In this document: in pieces, positions 28,650-37,562 of the stretch | Layout: each line of letters opens with the position of its first letter | How positions within the stretch are numbered: position 1 is the stretch's first letter | NCBI GenBank assembly: GCA_023394045.1 | Contig: JAEXBN010000012.1 | Coordinates: 1 to 58,425 of the forward strand | Direction of reading: 5' to 3' | Source of the DNA: Bacillota bacterium | Lineage (GTDB): Bacteria > Bacillota > Clostridia > Tissierellales > Peptoniphilaceae | DNA: 58,425 bases | Position numbers and translations under genes: made by a program | The notes under the pieces: model-generated | Database searches by the model: none | Seen by the model: only the letters and a program-made list of their open reading frames with translations | What the model was told of the DNA's origin: nothing

Positions 28650-31619
28650 TTATTGCGTGGCGGTTCCCGCTGCTCCGGGAACCGCCGGATTCGGGACCGT
28701 TGGCCGAGTGATCGTCGTTGATTTTTCATGCCCATCGGCATCAAAACTGGTGACCTGAGTAGAGCCATCGAGGAGAACGGTGGTTTCGGTATAGCTGCCA
28801 TCCTGTTGATTATAAACGCGTTTTGTGGTGGTTCCGTCTGGATTGGTTCGCGATTCATCTGGCATAAATGCACCCAGATCCGAATACGCGGAGGGAATAT
28901 TGCGGTTCCAGTCTTCGGGAACAATTCCGCCAAAAGTGCCCGGTTCATAGCCAGCCGGCCGATCCAGAAACACACGGTAATCGCGGAAGCGAGACGGCGT
29001 ATCATCTGCGGCTAAAAGGTTGTTGCGGGTATCCACTTGGCGGAAGACATAAACCGGATCCGGGTTCTTCGGAGCGGTTTCATCGCTGACCGGGATGGTC
29101 ATGACTCCTCCGGCAGAGCGCGTGGCATCGGTGGGGAACTGCCCCGATTTATCCGATACTTCTTCGTTCCGGACTCCATCGGGAACGGCAAATGCCTTAT
29201 CGTCCTTTCCCTCATTCAAAATGGCCGTAATATTTGCGAACAGATTGGAGGCGACCGCAGAATCTCCTTCCAGCGACAGCTGCGCACTATCAGCGCCAAC
29301 CCAGATTGCCGTGGAATAGTAGGGGGAGGCGCCGGCGAACCAGAAATCCATCTCGTTGGTGGTGGTTCCGGTCTTACCGATCATATCGATGCCATCATGC
29401 ACCAGTGTGCTGCTTGCATAGCCATCATTGACCACATGGCGGAGCATGGAAAGCAGCTGATAGTTCAATTGAGGAGAAAGCACTGGATTTCCTTCGCCCT
29501 TATTTTCGTAATAGACATGTCCGCTATTATCGACAATTTTGAGGACGCTCATGGCAGGAACATGGACGCCGTTATTGGCGATGCTTTGGTATGCGCCAGC
29601 CATATCCAGCGTGGTGAGCCCATGAGTCATTGCGCCGATCGCCAGCGACAGATTTTCATCGTTGAACTGTCCGTCTTCCTTCGCTTCGACAAAGTGATCC
29701 CGTTCCGGATGATCGCGATTGATGATGCCATAGCGGGCGAGGTATTCTTTTGCGGCCTCAATCCCAACGGTGTTCAGCCATCGGACGGCGACCGGGTTGG
29801 AGGAAAGAACCAGCGCTTCCTGCATGGAGAGCAGACCCCGATAGCGTCCGTCGACGTTCACCGGCCATGGATGGTTATCCAGCATTTCAAAGGGGGCATC
29901 TTCCTGAGCAACTCCTGCATTGTTTCCTGCCGCCAACGCTGCCGTATATTCAGCAATGGGTTTGATGGATGATCCCGGCTGGCGCGGATAGAGGGCGGCG
30001 CGGTTTAAGAAGTGCCGATCGTCCTGTTCACGTCCGCCAATAATCGCGCGAACTTGTCCGCTTTGGGAATCCAGGACAGTAAAGGCGATCTGGGGCTGCT
30101 TCACGCCAAGCTCATCGACCGTATAATATGTTGGATTCAGCACCAAGGAACCATCGTCTTTAATTTCGTAGAGAGGCTCTTTATCCGGAGAGGAGAAGGC
30201 CGCTTTATCGATGTGCATCGTTCCAGCATCATCTAAGCTCAGATACTTTTCATCAATGGGGATCGTGCCCACCTGATGCGTGTGAAGGACATTGTCGTCA
30301 TCAAACGTATAGTAATCGGAAAGTTCCAGATATCCCTGATGCCCCACAATCCGGCCGCGATAGATAATCAGATTGCCGTCGGCATCGATATCATATTGAG
30401 AATCTGGGAGAACAAAGCGCTTCTGATCATCCATGAGATTGGAAGCACGGTAATAGAGCAGGTTGCCATCGCGCCCGATAATGTTTCCGGAATCATCATA
30501 GTCCAGCTTTAATTGAAGCGGATCGGTTGTTCCCGTTGGAGAGGTCAGCGTGGAGGTGAAGGATGCCGCTTTGTCCTGAAGCTTGCGCTGGAGATCCATA
30601 TCGACTGTCGACGTGATGGTCAGACCGCCATACATCAGCATTTCACGGGCTTCATTTTCCGTGATGTGCTGCGTATCCATCAGGATGTTGATCGTCTGTT
30701 CCTTTACCAGATCGGTAATATAGGTGCTGACGTTTTCCGCACGGCGATCCGGCGCGTTGATGGTTGCGGAAACATCGGTATTAATGGCCTCGTTGTACTC
30801 CGCTTCGCTGATATATCCGTTTTTCTTCATCTGTTCCAGAACCCAATGCGCACGCTTATAGGCCGGAGGATTATAAACCACCAGATAGCGTTCGCCGTTG
30901 ATTTGCGTCTCGTCCAAAACCCGTTCATCCGTGACTTGGGAAGGACGATAGGTGGAATACAGCGCGTATTGAGATGGCGCGGGGACAATGCTGGCCAACG
31001 CAGCGCATTGTGCCAAGCTGAGATCTTTGACATCTTTGGAAAAATAGATTTGCGCCGCCGCTTGAACCCCATAGGCATTCTGACCGAAGAAAATGCGGTT
31101 CAGATAGGAGGTGATAATCTGTTCTTTGCTGAGCTGGTCATCAATCTGGTACGCAAGGAAGATTTCCTGAATCTTGCGCGTCCAGTTCACATCATTATTA
31201 AGGTACACATTCCGAGCCAATTGCATGGTGATGGTGGAAGCGCCCCGAAGATCACCGCTGGTTAAAAAATCACGAACGGTCGCGGCGATGCCGATCAGGT
31301 CGACCCCGTCATGCTCCATGAATCGGCGATCCTCCGCACTGATAAATGCGTTGATCAAATTTTTGGGAATTTCTTCGTAGGGCACGATCTTGCGATATTC
31401 CGTGGTTTCAATTTGTTCAATTAAATTTCCATTCGCATCCAGAATCTGTGAGTTTTCCTTGAGATCGGATAGAATCCGATCCGCATGTACTTCCGGCGAT
31501 TCCTTTGCGATCTGGAGCATTGCTCCTGCCAGATACCCGCAAATAATCGCTAAAAAAATGAGAAAGCACAGGACAAGAATCGCCAGAATCTGTAGTGCTG
31601 TGTGTAGATTTTTTTTCAC
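28650..31619 (-). CDS. Class A penicillin-binding protein (transglycosylase/transpeptidase)
   Basis: A bifunctional peptidoglycan synthase of 989 residues, anchored by one N-terminal helix (about 10-33). The GT51 domain carries the catalytic Glu96 in EDRRFMEHDG. The transpeptidase shows S550-x-x-K553 (SSIKP), SSN at 605-607 and KTG at 748-750. Between them lies an unusual segment (about 355-505) made of short D-x-G-N-type beta repeats. A Pro/Thr-rich C-terminal tail of about 150 residues follows. GTG 31619 has GGGGAGG six bases ahead and gives the expected basic N-terminus; the longer TTG frame to 31679 lacks this. First gene of an operon with a two-component system. Confidence 0.93.
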   Translation of the reverse strand: MKKNLHTALQILAILVLCFLIFLAIICGYLAGAMLQIAKESPEVHADRILSDLKENSQILDANGNLIEQIETTEYRKIVPYEEIPKNLINAFISAEDRRFMEHDGVDLIGIAATVRDFLTSGDLRGASTITMQLARNVYLNNDVNWTRKIQEIFLAYQIDDQLSKEQIITSYLNRIFFGQNAYGVQAAAQIYFSKDVKDLSLAQCAALASIVPAPSQYALYSTYRPSQVTDERVLDETQINGERYLVVYNPPAYKRAHWVLEQMKKNGYISEAEYNEAINTDVSATINAPDRRAENVSTYITDLVKEQTINILMDTQHITENEAREMLMYGGLTITSTVDMDLQRKLQDKAASFTSTLTSPTGTTDPLQLKLDYDDSGNIIGRDGNLLYYRASNLMDDQKRFVLPDSQYDIDADGNLIIYRGRIVGHQGYLELSDYYTFDDDNVLHTHQVGTIPIDEKYLSLDDAGTMHIDKAAFSSPDKEPLYEIKDDGSLVLNPTYYTVDELGVKQPQIAFTVLDSQSGQVRAIIGGREQDDRHFLNRAALYPRQPGSSIKPIAEYTAALAAGNNAGVAQEDAPFEMLDNHPWPVNVDGRYRGLLSMQEALVLSSNPVAVRWLNTVGIEAAKEYLARYGIINRDHPERDHFVEAKEDGQFNDENLSLAIGAMTHGLTTLDMAGAYQSIANNGVHVPAMSVLKIVDNSGHVYYENKGEGNPVLSPQLNYQLLSMLRHVVNDGYASSTLVHDGIDMIGKTGTTTNEMDFWFAGASPYYSTAIWVGADSAQLSLEGDSAVASNLFANITAILNEGKDDKAFAVPDGVRNEEVSDKSGQFPTDATRSAGGVMTIPVSDETAPKNPDPVYVFRQVDTRNNLLAADDTPSRFRDYRVFLDRPAGYEPGTFGGIVPEDWNRNIPSAYSDLGAFMPDESRTNPDGTTTKRVYNQQDGSYTETTVLLDGSTQVTSFDADGHEKSTTITRPTVPNPAVPGAAGTATQ

Positions 31620-31698
31620 CGGGAGCCTCCCCTCGAGTGGATCGTTTGGAAGGAAATGATGACGGAAAGCAGCCTCCAAACTCCATTATTATTCAGTA

Positions 31699-31728
31699 AT
31701 TGTATCACATCATGTCCTCTTCTGTCTG
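31699..31728 (-). promoter_or_regulatory. Candidate promoter of the PBP-two-component operon
   Basis: On the minus strand CAGACA (complement of 31723-31728) and TACAAT (complement of 31699-31704) are 18 bases apart, and TGA precedes the -10 as an extended element. It lies about 80 bases upstream of the PBP start, in the spacer shared with the divergent hflX gene. Confidence 0.45.
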
Positions 31729-31798
31729 TGCCTGGAAGGTCACCGATGAGAGATATGTTAAAATCAAAATACACCCTGAATGTGAAAGGAAAATCTGC

Positions 31799-33121
31799 GT
31801 GAATAAAAAAGTGGCTTTAAGTGAGAATAGAAAAAGAGTCATGGATCAGCCAGAGCTGCTGGAGGCGGATACGCTTCAACAAGAGCGAACCGTCCTCGTT
31901 TTTGTCTTTCAACAGGAGACGGAGTTGGAGCAGGAACGCAGACAGACGGAATTAAAAGAGATTGTTCGCTCCTGCGGCGGTGTGGTGGAAGCCGTGATTT
32001 TTCAGAAACCGGATCGCATCAACCCACGGACGGTGATCGGGAGCGGGAAAGTACGGGAAGTCGCTGAGTTCGTGGAGCAAAATCAGATTGACTTAGTGGT
32101 TTTTGAGACGGAGCTGACCGGATCGCAGCGTGCTCATCTTTCCGATGAGATTCCTTGTAAAATTTTGGATCGCGTCGATTTGATTTTAGATATTTTTGCC
32201 CTTCGTGCGCGGTCGCTGAAATCCAAGCTCGATATTCAATGGGCGCAGCTGGCTTATCGCCTTCCCAATCTTCGCGGCTATGGAAAAATGATGTCGAGAA
32301 CCGGCGGAGGCATTGGAACGAGAGGCCCGGGAGAGAAGCAACTGGAGACTGACCGGCGGGCGATTGAGCAGCAGATGAAGCAAATTCGGGCACAGCGTGA
32401 TCAGATTGCGACACAGGAAAAGGAAACAGCCAAAAGCCGAAAAGAAGGTGCGTTGCCGGTGGTTTCCCTTGTGGGATATACCAATGCGGGAAAGTCAACC
32501 ATCCTCAATGGTCTGGTGGATCTTTTTGGGAAAACGGAGAAAATGGTGTATGCAGACGATCGCTTATTTGCCACGTTGGATATTAGCTTGCGCCGCGTTT
32601 TTCCACCTAACGACGGAGCTTATCTTTTGGCTGATACGGTTGGTTTTATTCATGATCTTCCGGAGAAATTACGGCAGCCTTTCCAGAGCACACTGGACGA
32701 AATTGAACGATCCGATCTGATTCTGCATATCGTCGATTCGTCTGAGGATGGGGCGGAGCAGCGCATGGAGACGGTGGACGAGATGATTCGGGATCTTCGA
32801 GGCACGACTCCACAGCTGTATATTATGAATAAAAGTGATCAAGGATATAATGTCCAGGTTCCGAATGGAGAGAGGATGCCGATCAGTGCGCTTCGGGCGG
32901 AGGATATCCAGTCTTTGAACGAAGAAATTTTGAGGCGGCTTTATGGTTCGCGATCCGTCCAGGAAATTTTGCTTCCCTTTCATCGGATGGACTTGCTGGA
33001 GCCCCTGCATCGGATGGGGCGTATTGAGGAAGAAAGTGCTTCCGAGGATGGCTATCGACTTCTTGTGGAAATTCGCCCGGGCGTGTTGAAGCTGATTCGG
33101 GAGAGGGGGCTGCATTTGTGA
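31799..33121 (+). CDS. hflX: Ribosome-associated GTPase HflX
   Basis: A 440-residue GTPase that binds the 50S subunit and splits stalled ribosomes under stress. The N-terminal HflX domain shows VIGSGKVREVAEFV and FETELTGSQ, then the Gly-rich loop RTGGGIGTRGPGEKQLE. The G domain has GYTNAGKST (G1), DTVGFIHDLP (G3) and NKSD (G4). GTG 31799 is preceded at eight bases by AAAGGA, whereas the longer frame from 31700 lacks a ribosome-binding site. It overlaps the next gene by four bases and is divergent from the PBP operon. Confidence 0.93.
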   Translation: MNKKVALSENRKRVMDQPELLEADTLQQERTVLVFVFQQETELEQERRQTELKEIVRSCGGVVEAVIFQKPDRINPRTVIGSGKVREVAEFVEQNQIDLVVFETELTGSQRAHLSDEIPCKILDRVDLILDIFALRARSLKSKLDIQWAQLAYRLPNLRGYGKMMSRTGGGIGTRGPGEKQLETDRRAIEQQMKQIRAQRDQIATQEKETAKSRKEGALPVVSLVGYTNAGKSTILNGLVDLFGKTEKMVYADDRLFATLDISLRRVFPPNDGAYLLADTVGFIHDLPEKLRQPFQSTLDEIERSDLILHIVDSSEDGAEQRMETVDEMIRDLRGTTPQLYIMNKSDQGYNVQVPNGERMPISALRAEDIQSLNEEILRRLYGSRSVQEILLPFHRMDLLEPLHRMGRIEEESASEDGYRLLVEIRPGVLKLIRERGLHL

Positions 33122-33762
33122 ATTATAAAAGTGTGAATGGCTTTGGAGAAAGTCGCTTCACGGAGAAACGTTCCATTTTTATTGGACGGGCGCAGCATGT
33201 GCAGTCCAAGGAGGCGGCGGAGGCTTTTATTCATCGGATCAGGAGTGAGGAGCCAGCTGCGACACATCATTGCTATGCGTATTGTCTGGAACCGGGGGCA
33301 CGAATACAAAAAGCAGATGACCATGGAGAGCCTCAGGGCACTGCAGGACGGCCGATGTTGGAAGTGCTCCTTCGGGAAGAGGTCAGTAATGTCTGCGTGG
33401 TCGTGACCCGATATTTTGGAGGAATACTGCTTGGCGCGCCGGGGCTCATTCGAGCGTATACACGGGGATGTACGGAGGCGCTGCATGCTGCCGGTCTGGT
33501 CATGTTTCGCCCGTTTGTGGAAGTGGAAGCCTCGTTTTCCTATGCGGCGCAGGGGCGGGTGGATTACGCATTGTCGGGGCAGACGGTTTTGAAACGAAAT
33601 TACGGAGCGAATGTCACGCTGAATCTTCTATTGGCTGAAGCGGATGTTGACAAGGTTCATGAAGTGTTGTTGAATTTGACCAGTGGTATGCTCACGTGGA
33701 AGATCATTCAGGAATGCATGGAGCCCACGGATGCCAGCGGGAAACCAATAAAACGAAAGTAG
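33118..33762 (+). CDS. YigZ/IMPACT family protein
   Basis: A 214-residue protein of the UPF0029 family. The conserved segment ATHHCYAYCLEP, then DDHGEPQGTAGRPMLEVL and VVVTRYFGGILLGAPGLIRAYT, is diagnostic, and a C-terminal ferredoxin-like domain follows. The eukaryotic homologue IMPACT modulates translation control; the bacterial role is unsettled. The start is GTG 33118, overlapping the hflX stop (GTGA), so the two are translationally coupled. The downstream yebC gene lies five bases after its stop. Confidence 0.9.
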   Translation: MNYKSVNGFGESRFTEKRSIFIGRAQHVQSKEAAEAFIHRIRSEEPAATHHCYAYCLEPGARIQKADDHGEPQGTAGRPMLEVLLREEVSNVCVVVTRYFGGILLGAPGLIRAYTRGCTEALHAAGLVMFRPFVEVEASFSYAAQGRVDYALSGQTVLKRNYGANVTLNLLLAEADVDKVHEVLLNLTSGMLTWKIIQECMEPTDASGKPIKRK

Positions 33763-33767
33763 GCAAT

Positions 33768-34493
33768 ATGTCAGGACACAATAAATGGAGTAAAGTGAAA
33801 AACGTTAAGGGAAAAGAAGATGCCAAGCGCGCCAGTGCGTTTACGAAGCTCAGCCGTATGATTATGGTGGCCACGCGCGAGGGCGGCGGGGATCCGGATT
33901 ATAACGCCTCGCTCAAGATGGCGATCGATAAAGCCAAGGCAGAAAACATGCCGAATGACAATATTGACCGTGCGATCAAAAAGGGGCTGGGGGCATTGGA
34001 TGGACAGGAATTTTCATCCATGACGTATGAAGGATATGGTCCGGAAGGGGTGGCGGTGATCGTGACATGCCTGACGGATAATAAGAACCGGACGGCGGCT
34101 AATGTACGCCATCATTTTGATAAATATCATGGAAATTTGGGGACTTCTGGGTCGGTCACCTTCCAGTTTGATTTTAAGGGTGTGTTGATTACGGATCGCG
34201 AAGGCCGGGAGGAAGACGAAGTGATGATGGATGCGCTGGACGCGGGCGCGGAAGATGTGACATTTGAAGAGGATTATATTCAGATCACAACGGATCCGGC
34301 TCAGCTGGCTTCCGTCATTGAAGCGCTGCAAGAAAAGCAGTACGACTTTTCTACGGCTCAGACCGCTTATCTGCCGAAAAATACGGTTCGCATTCAGGAT
34401 CCCGAAAACAGAAAGCTGATGGAAACCCTGATCGATGTTCTGGAAGAGGACGACGACGTGCAGGATGTCTATTCGAATTGGGAGCAGGAATGA
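33768..34493 (+). CDS. YebC/PmpR family protein (TACO1-like)
   Basis: A 241-residue cytoplasmic protein beginning with the family hallmark MSGHNKWSKVKNVKGKEDAKRA in shortened form SGHNKWSKVK, continuing with MAIDKAKAENMPNDNIDRAI and YEGYGPEGVAVIV. YebC proteins were first described as transcription regulators and more recently as translation factors that relieve stalling at proline runs. The frame extends 72 bases upstream into the yigZ gene, but 33768 gives the universal N-terminus. The stop overlaps the next start as ATGA. Confidence 0.94.
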   Translation: MSGHNKWSKVKNVKGKEDAKRASAFTKLSRMIMVATREGGGDPDYNASLKMAIDKAKAENMPNDNIDRAIKKGLGALDGQEFSSMTYEGYGPEGVAVIVTCLTDNKNRTAANVRHHFDKYHGNLGTSGSVTFQFDFKGVLITDREGREEDEVMMDALDAGAEDVTFEEDYIQITTDPAQLASVIEALQEKQYDFSTAQTAYLPKNTVRIQDPENRKLMETLIDVLEEDDDVQDVYSNWEQE

Positions 34494-35173
34494 ACACGTT
34501 TCGCGGTGTGCTGCTGGCGGTTTGCCTATCTCTGTTCGCTCTGTGCACTGCACTCTTTGATGTGGCGTATGATGCGGGTTACTATCATGAGTTTCAGACG
34601 GAGCATCGCATTTCGGAATCGACGGGAAAGACGCAGGAAACATTGGATCAGGTCAGCGCGGATACGATTCTCTATTTGAAAAACGGGGACGAATCCTTGA
34701 TGGCAGCGCATTTTAATTCGCGCGAGACGGCACATATGGCGGATGTTTATCGGCTTTTTTCAGCGGCGCGGATTGTGGCGTTCGTGAGCGCGGCTGGCGC
34801 GGTCTTGCTCGCTTTTGCAGATTTTCGCGCCCCCGGGATGGTCTCGCGTCGAGGCGTCTTCCTCACACAGGTGATTTTATGGTTGGTTTTGGCAGGCCTC
34901 ATTCTGTGGGGGATGGCACAGTGGGATGTGCTGTTTACTCAGTTTCATCAGCTCTTTTTCCGCAATGATCTCTGGCTGCTCAATCCGAAGACGGATCTGA
35001 TGATTCAGATGATGCCTGCGCCATTTTTTATTGGCATGGCGATTGAAATTGCGCTGAAATCGGTGGGCATGACGCTGCTGCTTGAGGGCGGATGGCTTTT
35101 GGTGCGTTGGCATCGCCGCCATCAAGCCGCACCGGATCAGATCGTCAGAACGACAGGAGGGGGAGATGTTTGA
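34490..35173 (+). CDS. Integral membrane protein, DUF1461 (TIGR01906) family
   Basis: A 228-residue membrane protein with four likely helices: near residues 5-25 and 90-112, two more near 125-145 and 175-200. The family stretch FTQFHQLFFRNDLWLLNPKTDLMIQMMPAPFF is present at about 148-178 (given here in parts: FHQLFFRND and PAPFFIGM). The function of the family is unknown. The ATG overlaps the yebC stop and the 3' end overlaps lgt by eight bases, so it is embedded between translation and lipoprotein genes. The neighbouring lgt suggests an envelope role. Confidence 0.8.
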   Translation: MNTFRGVLLAVCLSLFALCTALFDVAYDAGYYHEFQTEHRISESTGKTQETLDQVSADTILYLKNGDESLMAAHFNSRETAHMADVYRLFSAARIVAFVSAAGAVLLAFADFRAPGMVSRRGVFLTQVILWLVLAGLILWGMAQWDVLFTQFHQLFFRNDLWLLNPKTDLMIQMMPAPFFIGMAIEIALKSVGMTLLLEGGWLLVRWHRRHQAAPDQIVRTTGGGDV

Positions 35174-35930
35174 GTATACCGGAGATGGAGTGGCCTTTAC
35201 GCTATTCGGGATCGGAGTGCGCTGGTATGGGGTGCTGATCGTTCTGGGAATGATGCTGGCGGTTCTGCTTTCATCGCGCGAGGTCAAACGAGCGGGAATG
35301 GATGGCGATCTGATCTATGATTTGGGACTCTGGCTGCTTCCGCTGGGGGTGGTGGGTGCTCGCCTCTGGTATGTTTTATTTGAGCCGAACCGCTTTCATT
35401 CTCTTTTTGATGTGATCAATCTCCGATCGGGGGGATTGGCGATTCAAGGCGGCGTCATGGCGGGCATTCTGGTGATGCTGTGGTTCGCGAAAAGGAGAAA
35501 GCTGCGTTTTTTTTCTGTAGCAGATTGCATCATTCCCTTTTTGCCACTGGCGCAGGGAATCGGACGCTGGGGGAATTTCTTTAATAATGAAGCGTTTGGC
35601 TATGAAGCTCATGTTCCATGGGCGGTGATGATTGATGGTGTTCCGCATCATCCCACGTTCTTTTATGAGTCTGTCGGAGACGTTCTGATTTTTCTTTTTC
35701 TGTGGTGGTTTCTCCGTCGGGTTGCGAAAAAAGAGGGACAAACGACGATGCTTTATTTCGTTTTGTACGGAATTCTCCGATTCGTTGTGGAAGGCTTTCG
35801 AACGGATAGCCTCTATTTTGGAGCTTTTCGTGTGGCGCAGGTATTGGCGCTTATTGGGATGATGATCGGCTTGCTCGGATTCGCTTTTTTATCGGGCAGT
35901 GGACGGAAGAAACCGATCAGAAATCGTTGA
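35166..35930 (+). CDS. lgt: Prolipoprotein diacylglyceryl transferase
   Basis: Transfers diacylglycerol from phosphatidylglycerol to the lipobox cysteine of prelipoproteins, the first step of lipoprotein maturation. The 254-residue membrane protein has about seven helices. Family motifs are seen: GVRWYGVLIVLG at the start, SGGLAIQGGVMAG, and the signature QGIGRWGNFFNNEAFG (usual form GRIGNFINGE). HPTFFYESVGD follows. ATG 35166 has GGAGGGGG directly ahead and overlaps the previous stop by eight bases; the longer upstream frame is not used. A strong terminator follows. Confidence 0.94.
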   Translation: MFEYTGDGVAFTLFGIGVRWYGVLIVLGMMLAVLLSSREVKRAGMDGDLIYDLGLWLLPLGVVGARLWYVLFEPNRFHSLFDVINLRSGGLAIQGGVMAGILVMLWFAKRRKLRFFSVADCIIPFLPLAQGIGRWGNFFNNEAFGYEAHVPWAVMIDGVPHHPTFFYESVGDVLIFLFLWWFLRRVAKKEGQTTMLYFVLYGILRFVVEGFRTDSLYFGAFRVAQVLALIGMMIGLLGFAFLSGSGRKKPIRNR

Positions 35931-35968
35931 AGTCGGAATAAAACTGAAGATTCGCATCGAGATTTTGA

Positions 35969-36016
35969 ATGCGCCAGCATGACGGGATGGTCATGCTGGC
36001 GCATTTTTGTTTTTTC
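35969..36016 (+). terminator. Intrinsic terminator after lgt
   Basis: A perfect 15-bp stem (35969-35983 with 35990-36004) and a 6-base loop are followed by TTTTGTTTTTT. It separates the hflX-lgt unit from the division cluster. Confidence 0.9.
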
Positions 36017-36062
36017 TTTCTTTTCTGCATGGCGCTCTCTTGTGGAATTTCATCATGTAGTC

Positions 36063-36091
36063 TTGAAATCCCTCTTTTCTTCTTCTAAAAT
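36063..36091 (+). promoter_or_regulatory. Promoter of the mraZ division/cell-wall cluster
   Basis: TTGAAA (36063-36068) and TAAAAT (36086-36091) are separated by 17 bases, 20 bases upstream of the MraZ repeat array. Confidence 0.75.
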
Positions 36092-36110
36092 GGTATGCAG
36101 AAGGCAATAA

Positions 36111-36136
36111 GTGGTACTTAGTGGGGAAATGTGGGA
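36111..36136 (+). promoter_or_regulatory. MraZ operator: three GTGGNN repeats at 10-base spacing
   Basis: GTGGTA (36111), GTGGGG (36121) and GTGGGA (36131) recur at exactly 10-base intervals, that is one helical turn. This is the known layout of MraZ binding sites (TGGGN repeats with 5-base spacers). It lies between the promoter and the mraZ start, so the cluster is probably autoregulated by MraZ. Confidence 0.8.
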
Positions 36137-36137
36137 T

Positions 36138-36575
36138 ATGTTCATTGGTGAATACAATCACAGCGTTGATGCGAAGGGGCGTGTATCGCTTCCTTCTCGT
36201 TTTCGTGAAGAACTGTCTTCCACGTTTTACATCACACGAGGGTTGGAGAGCTGTTTGTTTATCTATGATGCTGCGGCATGGCAGGCCATGGATGCCAAAC
36301 TGAGTCAATCCCGCCTGACGGCAAAGAGCGCACGCGATTTTTCACGTTTGTTTTATTCCGGGGCAATGGAAGTCTCCTGCGATAAACAGGGCCGATTTCT
36401 CATCCCGCCACATCTTCGGGCCTTCGCTGAGATTGATAAGGAAGCGGTGATCATCGGGGTTTCTCATCGTATTGAGGTATGGGCGAAAGACAAATGGGAT
36501 GCTTATTTGGCTTCGGATGCGATGAATTATGACGATTTGAGTGCAGCGCTGGATGAAAGCGGAATGGATCTCTAG
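36138..36575 (+). CDS. mraZ: Transcriptional regulator MraZ
   Basis: A 145-residue protein of two SpoVT/AbrB-like halves, each with the conserved turn: DAKGRVSLP near residues 11-19 and DKQGRFLIP near 85-93. MraZ forms a ring-shaped oligomer that binds tandem GTGG repeats ahead of its own operon and represses division and wall genes. The chosen start MFIGEYNHSVD is the family N-terminus. The frame is open upstream to 36111, but that stretch is the operator. It heads the cluster rsmH-ftsL-pbp-mraY-murD-ftsW-divIB-ftsZ. Confidence 0.94.
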   Translation: MFIGEYNHSVDAKGRVSLPSRFREELSSTFYITRGLESCLFIYDAAAWQAMDAKLSQSRLTAKSARDFSRLFYSGAMEVSCDKQGRFLIPPHLRAFAEIDKEAVIIGVSHRIEVWAKDKWDAYLASDAMNYDDLSAALDESGMDL

Positions 36576-36584
36576 GGGGCGAGC

Positions 36585-37562
36585 ATGGAATTTCAACATA
36601 TTCCGGTGCTTCTCGAAGAGAGCATCCGCGGACTAAACATTCATCCGGAAGGAACGTATGTGGATGCGACAGTGGGGGGCGGAGGTCATTCGCTTCGCAT
36701 TGTTTCCCAATTAACGTCGGGTCGTCTGATCGCCATCGATCAGGACGAAGAGGCGCTGGCGGCGGCCAAGGAGAGGCTGTCGGACTATGAAGACCACATC
36801 GTATGGGTGCATGACAATTTCCGACATTTGAAACACATCATGGATCGCCTCGGAGTGAGCGGCGCCAATGGCATTCTCATGGATATTGGGGTTTCTTCCC
36901 ATCAGATTGATGAGGCATCCAGGGGGTTCACCTTTCAGGAAAATGTGCCGCTGGATATGCGCATGGATCAGAATGCGGAGATTCCAACTGCCCGTGACAT
37001 TATCAACACTTATTCAGCACAGCAGCTGACTCAGTTGTTTTATACGTATGGTGAGGAACGCTGGTCGAAGCGTATAGCGGACTTCATCATAGATGAACGA
37101 GGTGCGAAGCCGATTGAAACATCCTTTGATCTGGTCAAGGTCATCCAGAAAGCCATCCCTAAAAAAGTGCGGTCACAGGATAAAAATCCTGCACGAAGGG
37201 TGTTTCAGGCACTTCGCATCGAAGTCAATCATGAATTGGAGGCGCTGGAGGAGGCGATCCAGCAGGCAGTGGATGTTTTGCTTCCTGGAGGACGCCTGTG
37301 TATTATCACGTTTCATTCGCTGGAAGATCGAATCGTCAAGCAAGCCTTTCGAAGGATGGAGCAAGGACCTCCCGTTCCAGCTCATCTGCCTGTTCGGCAT
37401 AGCGACTACGTTTCTCCGGCCTTTCGTGTGAACCGGAAGCCTATTGTTGCTGATGATGCTGAATGCATGCAGAATCCACGCGCACATTCTGCAAAGCTGC
37501 GCATTCTCGAAAAAAAATCACGTCACTTTGAACCGGAAAGAATGGGGAAGGAACGGCCATGA
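36585..37562 (+). CDS. rsmH: 16S rRNA (cytosine-1402-N4)-methyltransferase
   Basis: S-adenosylmethionine-dependent methylation of C1402 in the decoding centre of 16S rRNA. The 325-residue protein has the SAM site in TYVDATVGGGGHSLRI, then GILMDIGVSSHQIDEASRGF, the helical insertion ARRVFQALRIEVN, and the C-terminal IITFHSLEDRIVK. All are family hallmarks. It lies between mraZ and ftsL, overlapping ftsL as ATGA. Confidence 0.96.
   Translation: MEFQHIPVLLEESIRGLNIHPEGTYVDATVGGGGHSLRIVSQLTSGRLIAIDQDEEALAAAKERLSDYEDHIVWVHDNFRHLKHIMDRLGVSGANGILMDIGVSSHQIDEASRGFTFQENVPLDMRMDQNAEIPTARDIINTYSAQQLTQLFYTYGEERWSKRIADFIIDERGAKPIETSFDLVKVIQKAIPKKVRSQDKNPARRVFQALRIEVNHELEALEEAIQQAVDVLLPGGRLCIITFHSLEDRIVKQAFRRMEQGPPVPAHLPVRHSDYVSPAFRVNRKPIVADDAECMQNPRAHSAKLRILEKKSRHFEPERMGKERP

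Noticed and set aside
28634..29005. 124-residue extension of the response regulator
   Set aside because: It is antisense-like sequence inside the PBP 3' end in another frame; the family N-terminus and GGAGG ribosome-binding site fix the start at 28633.
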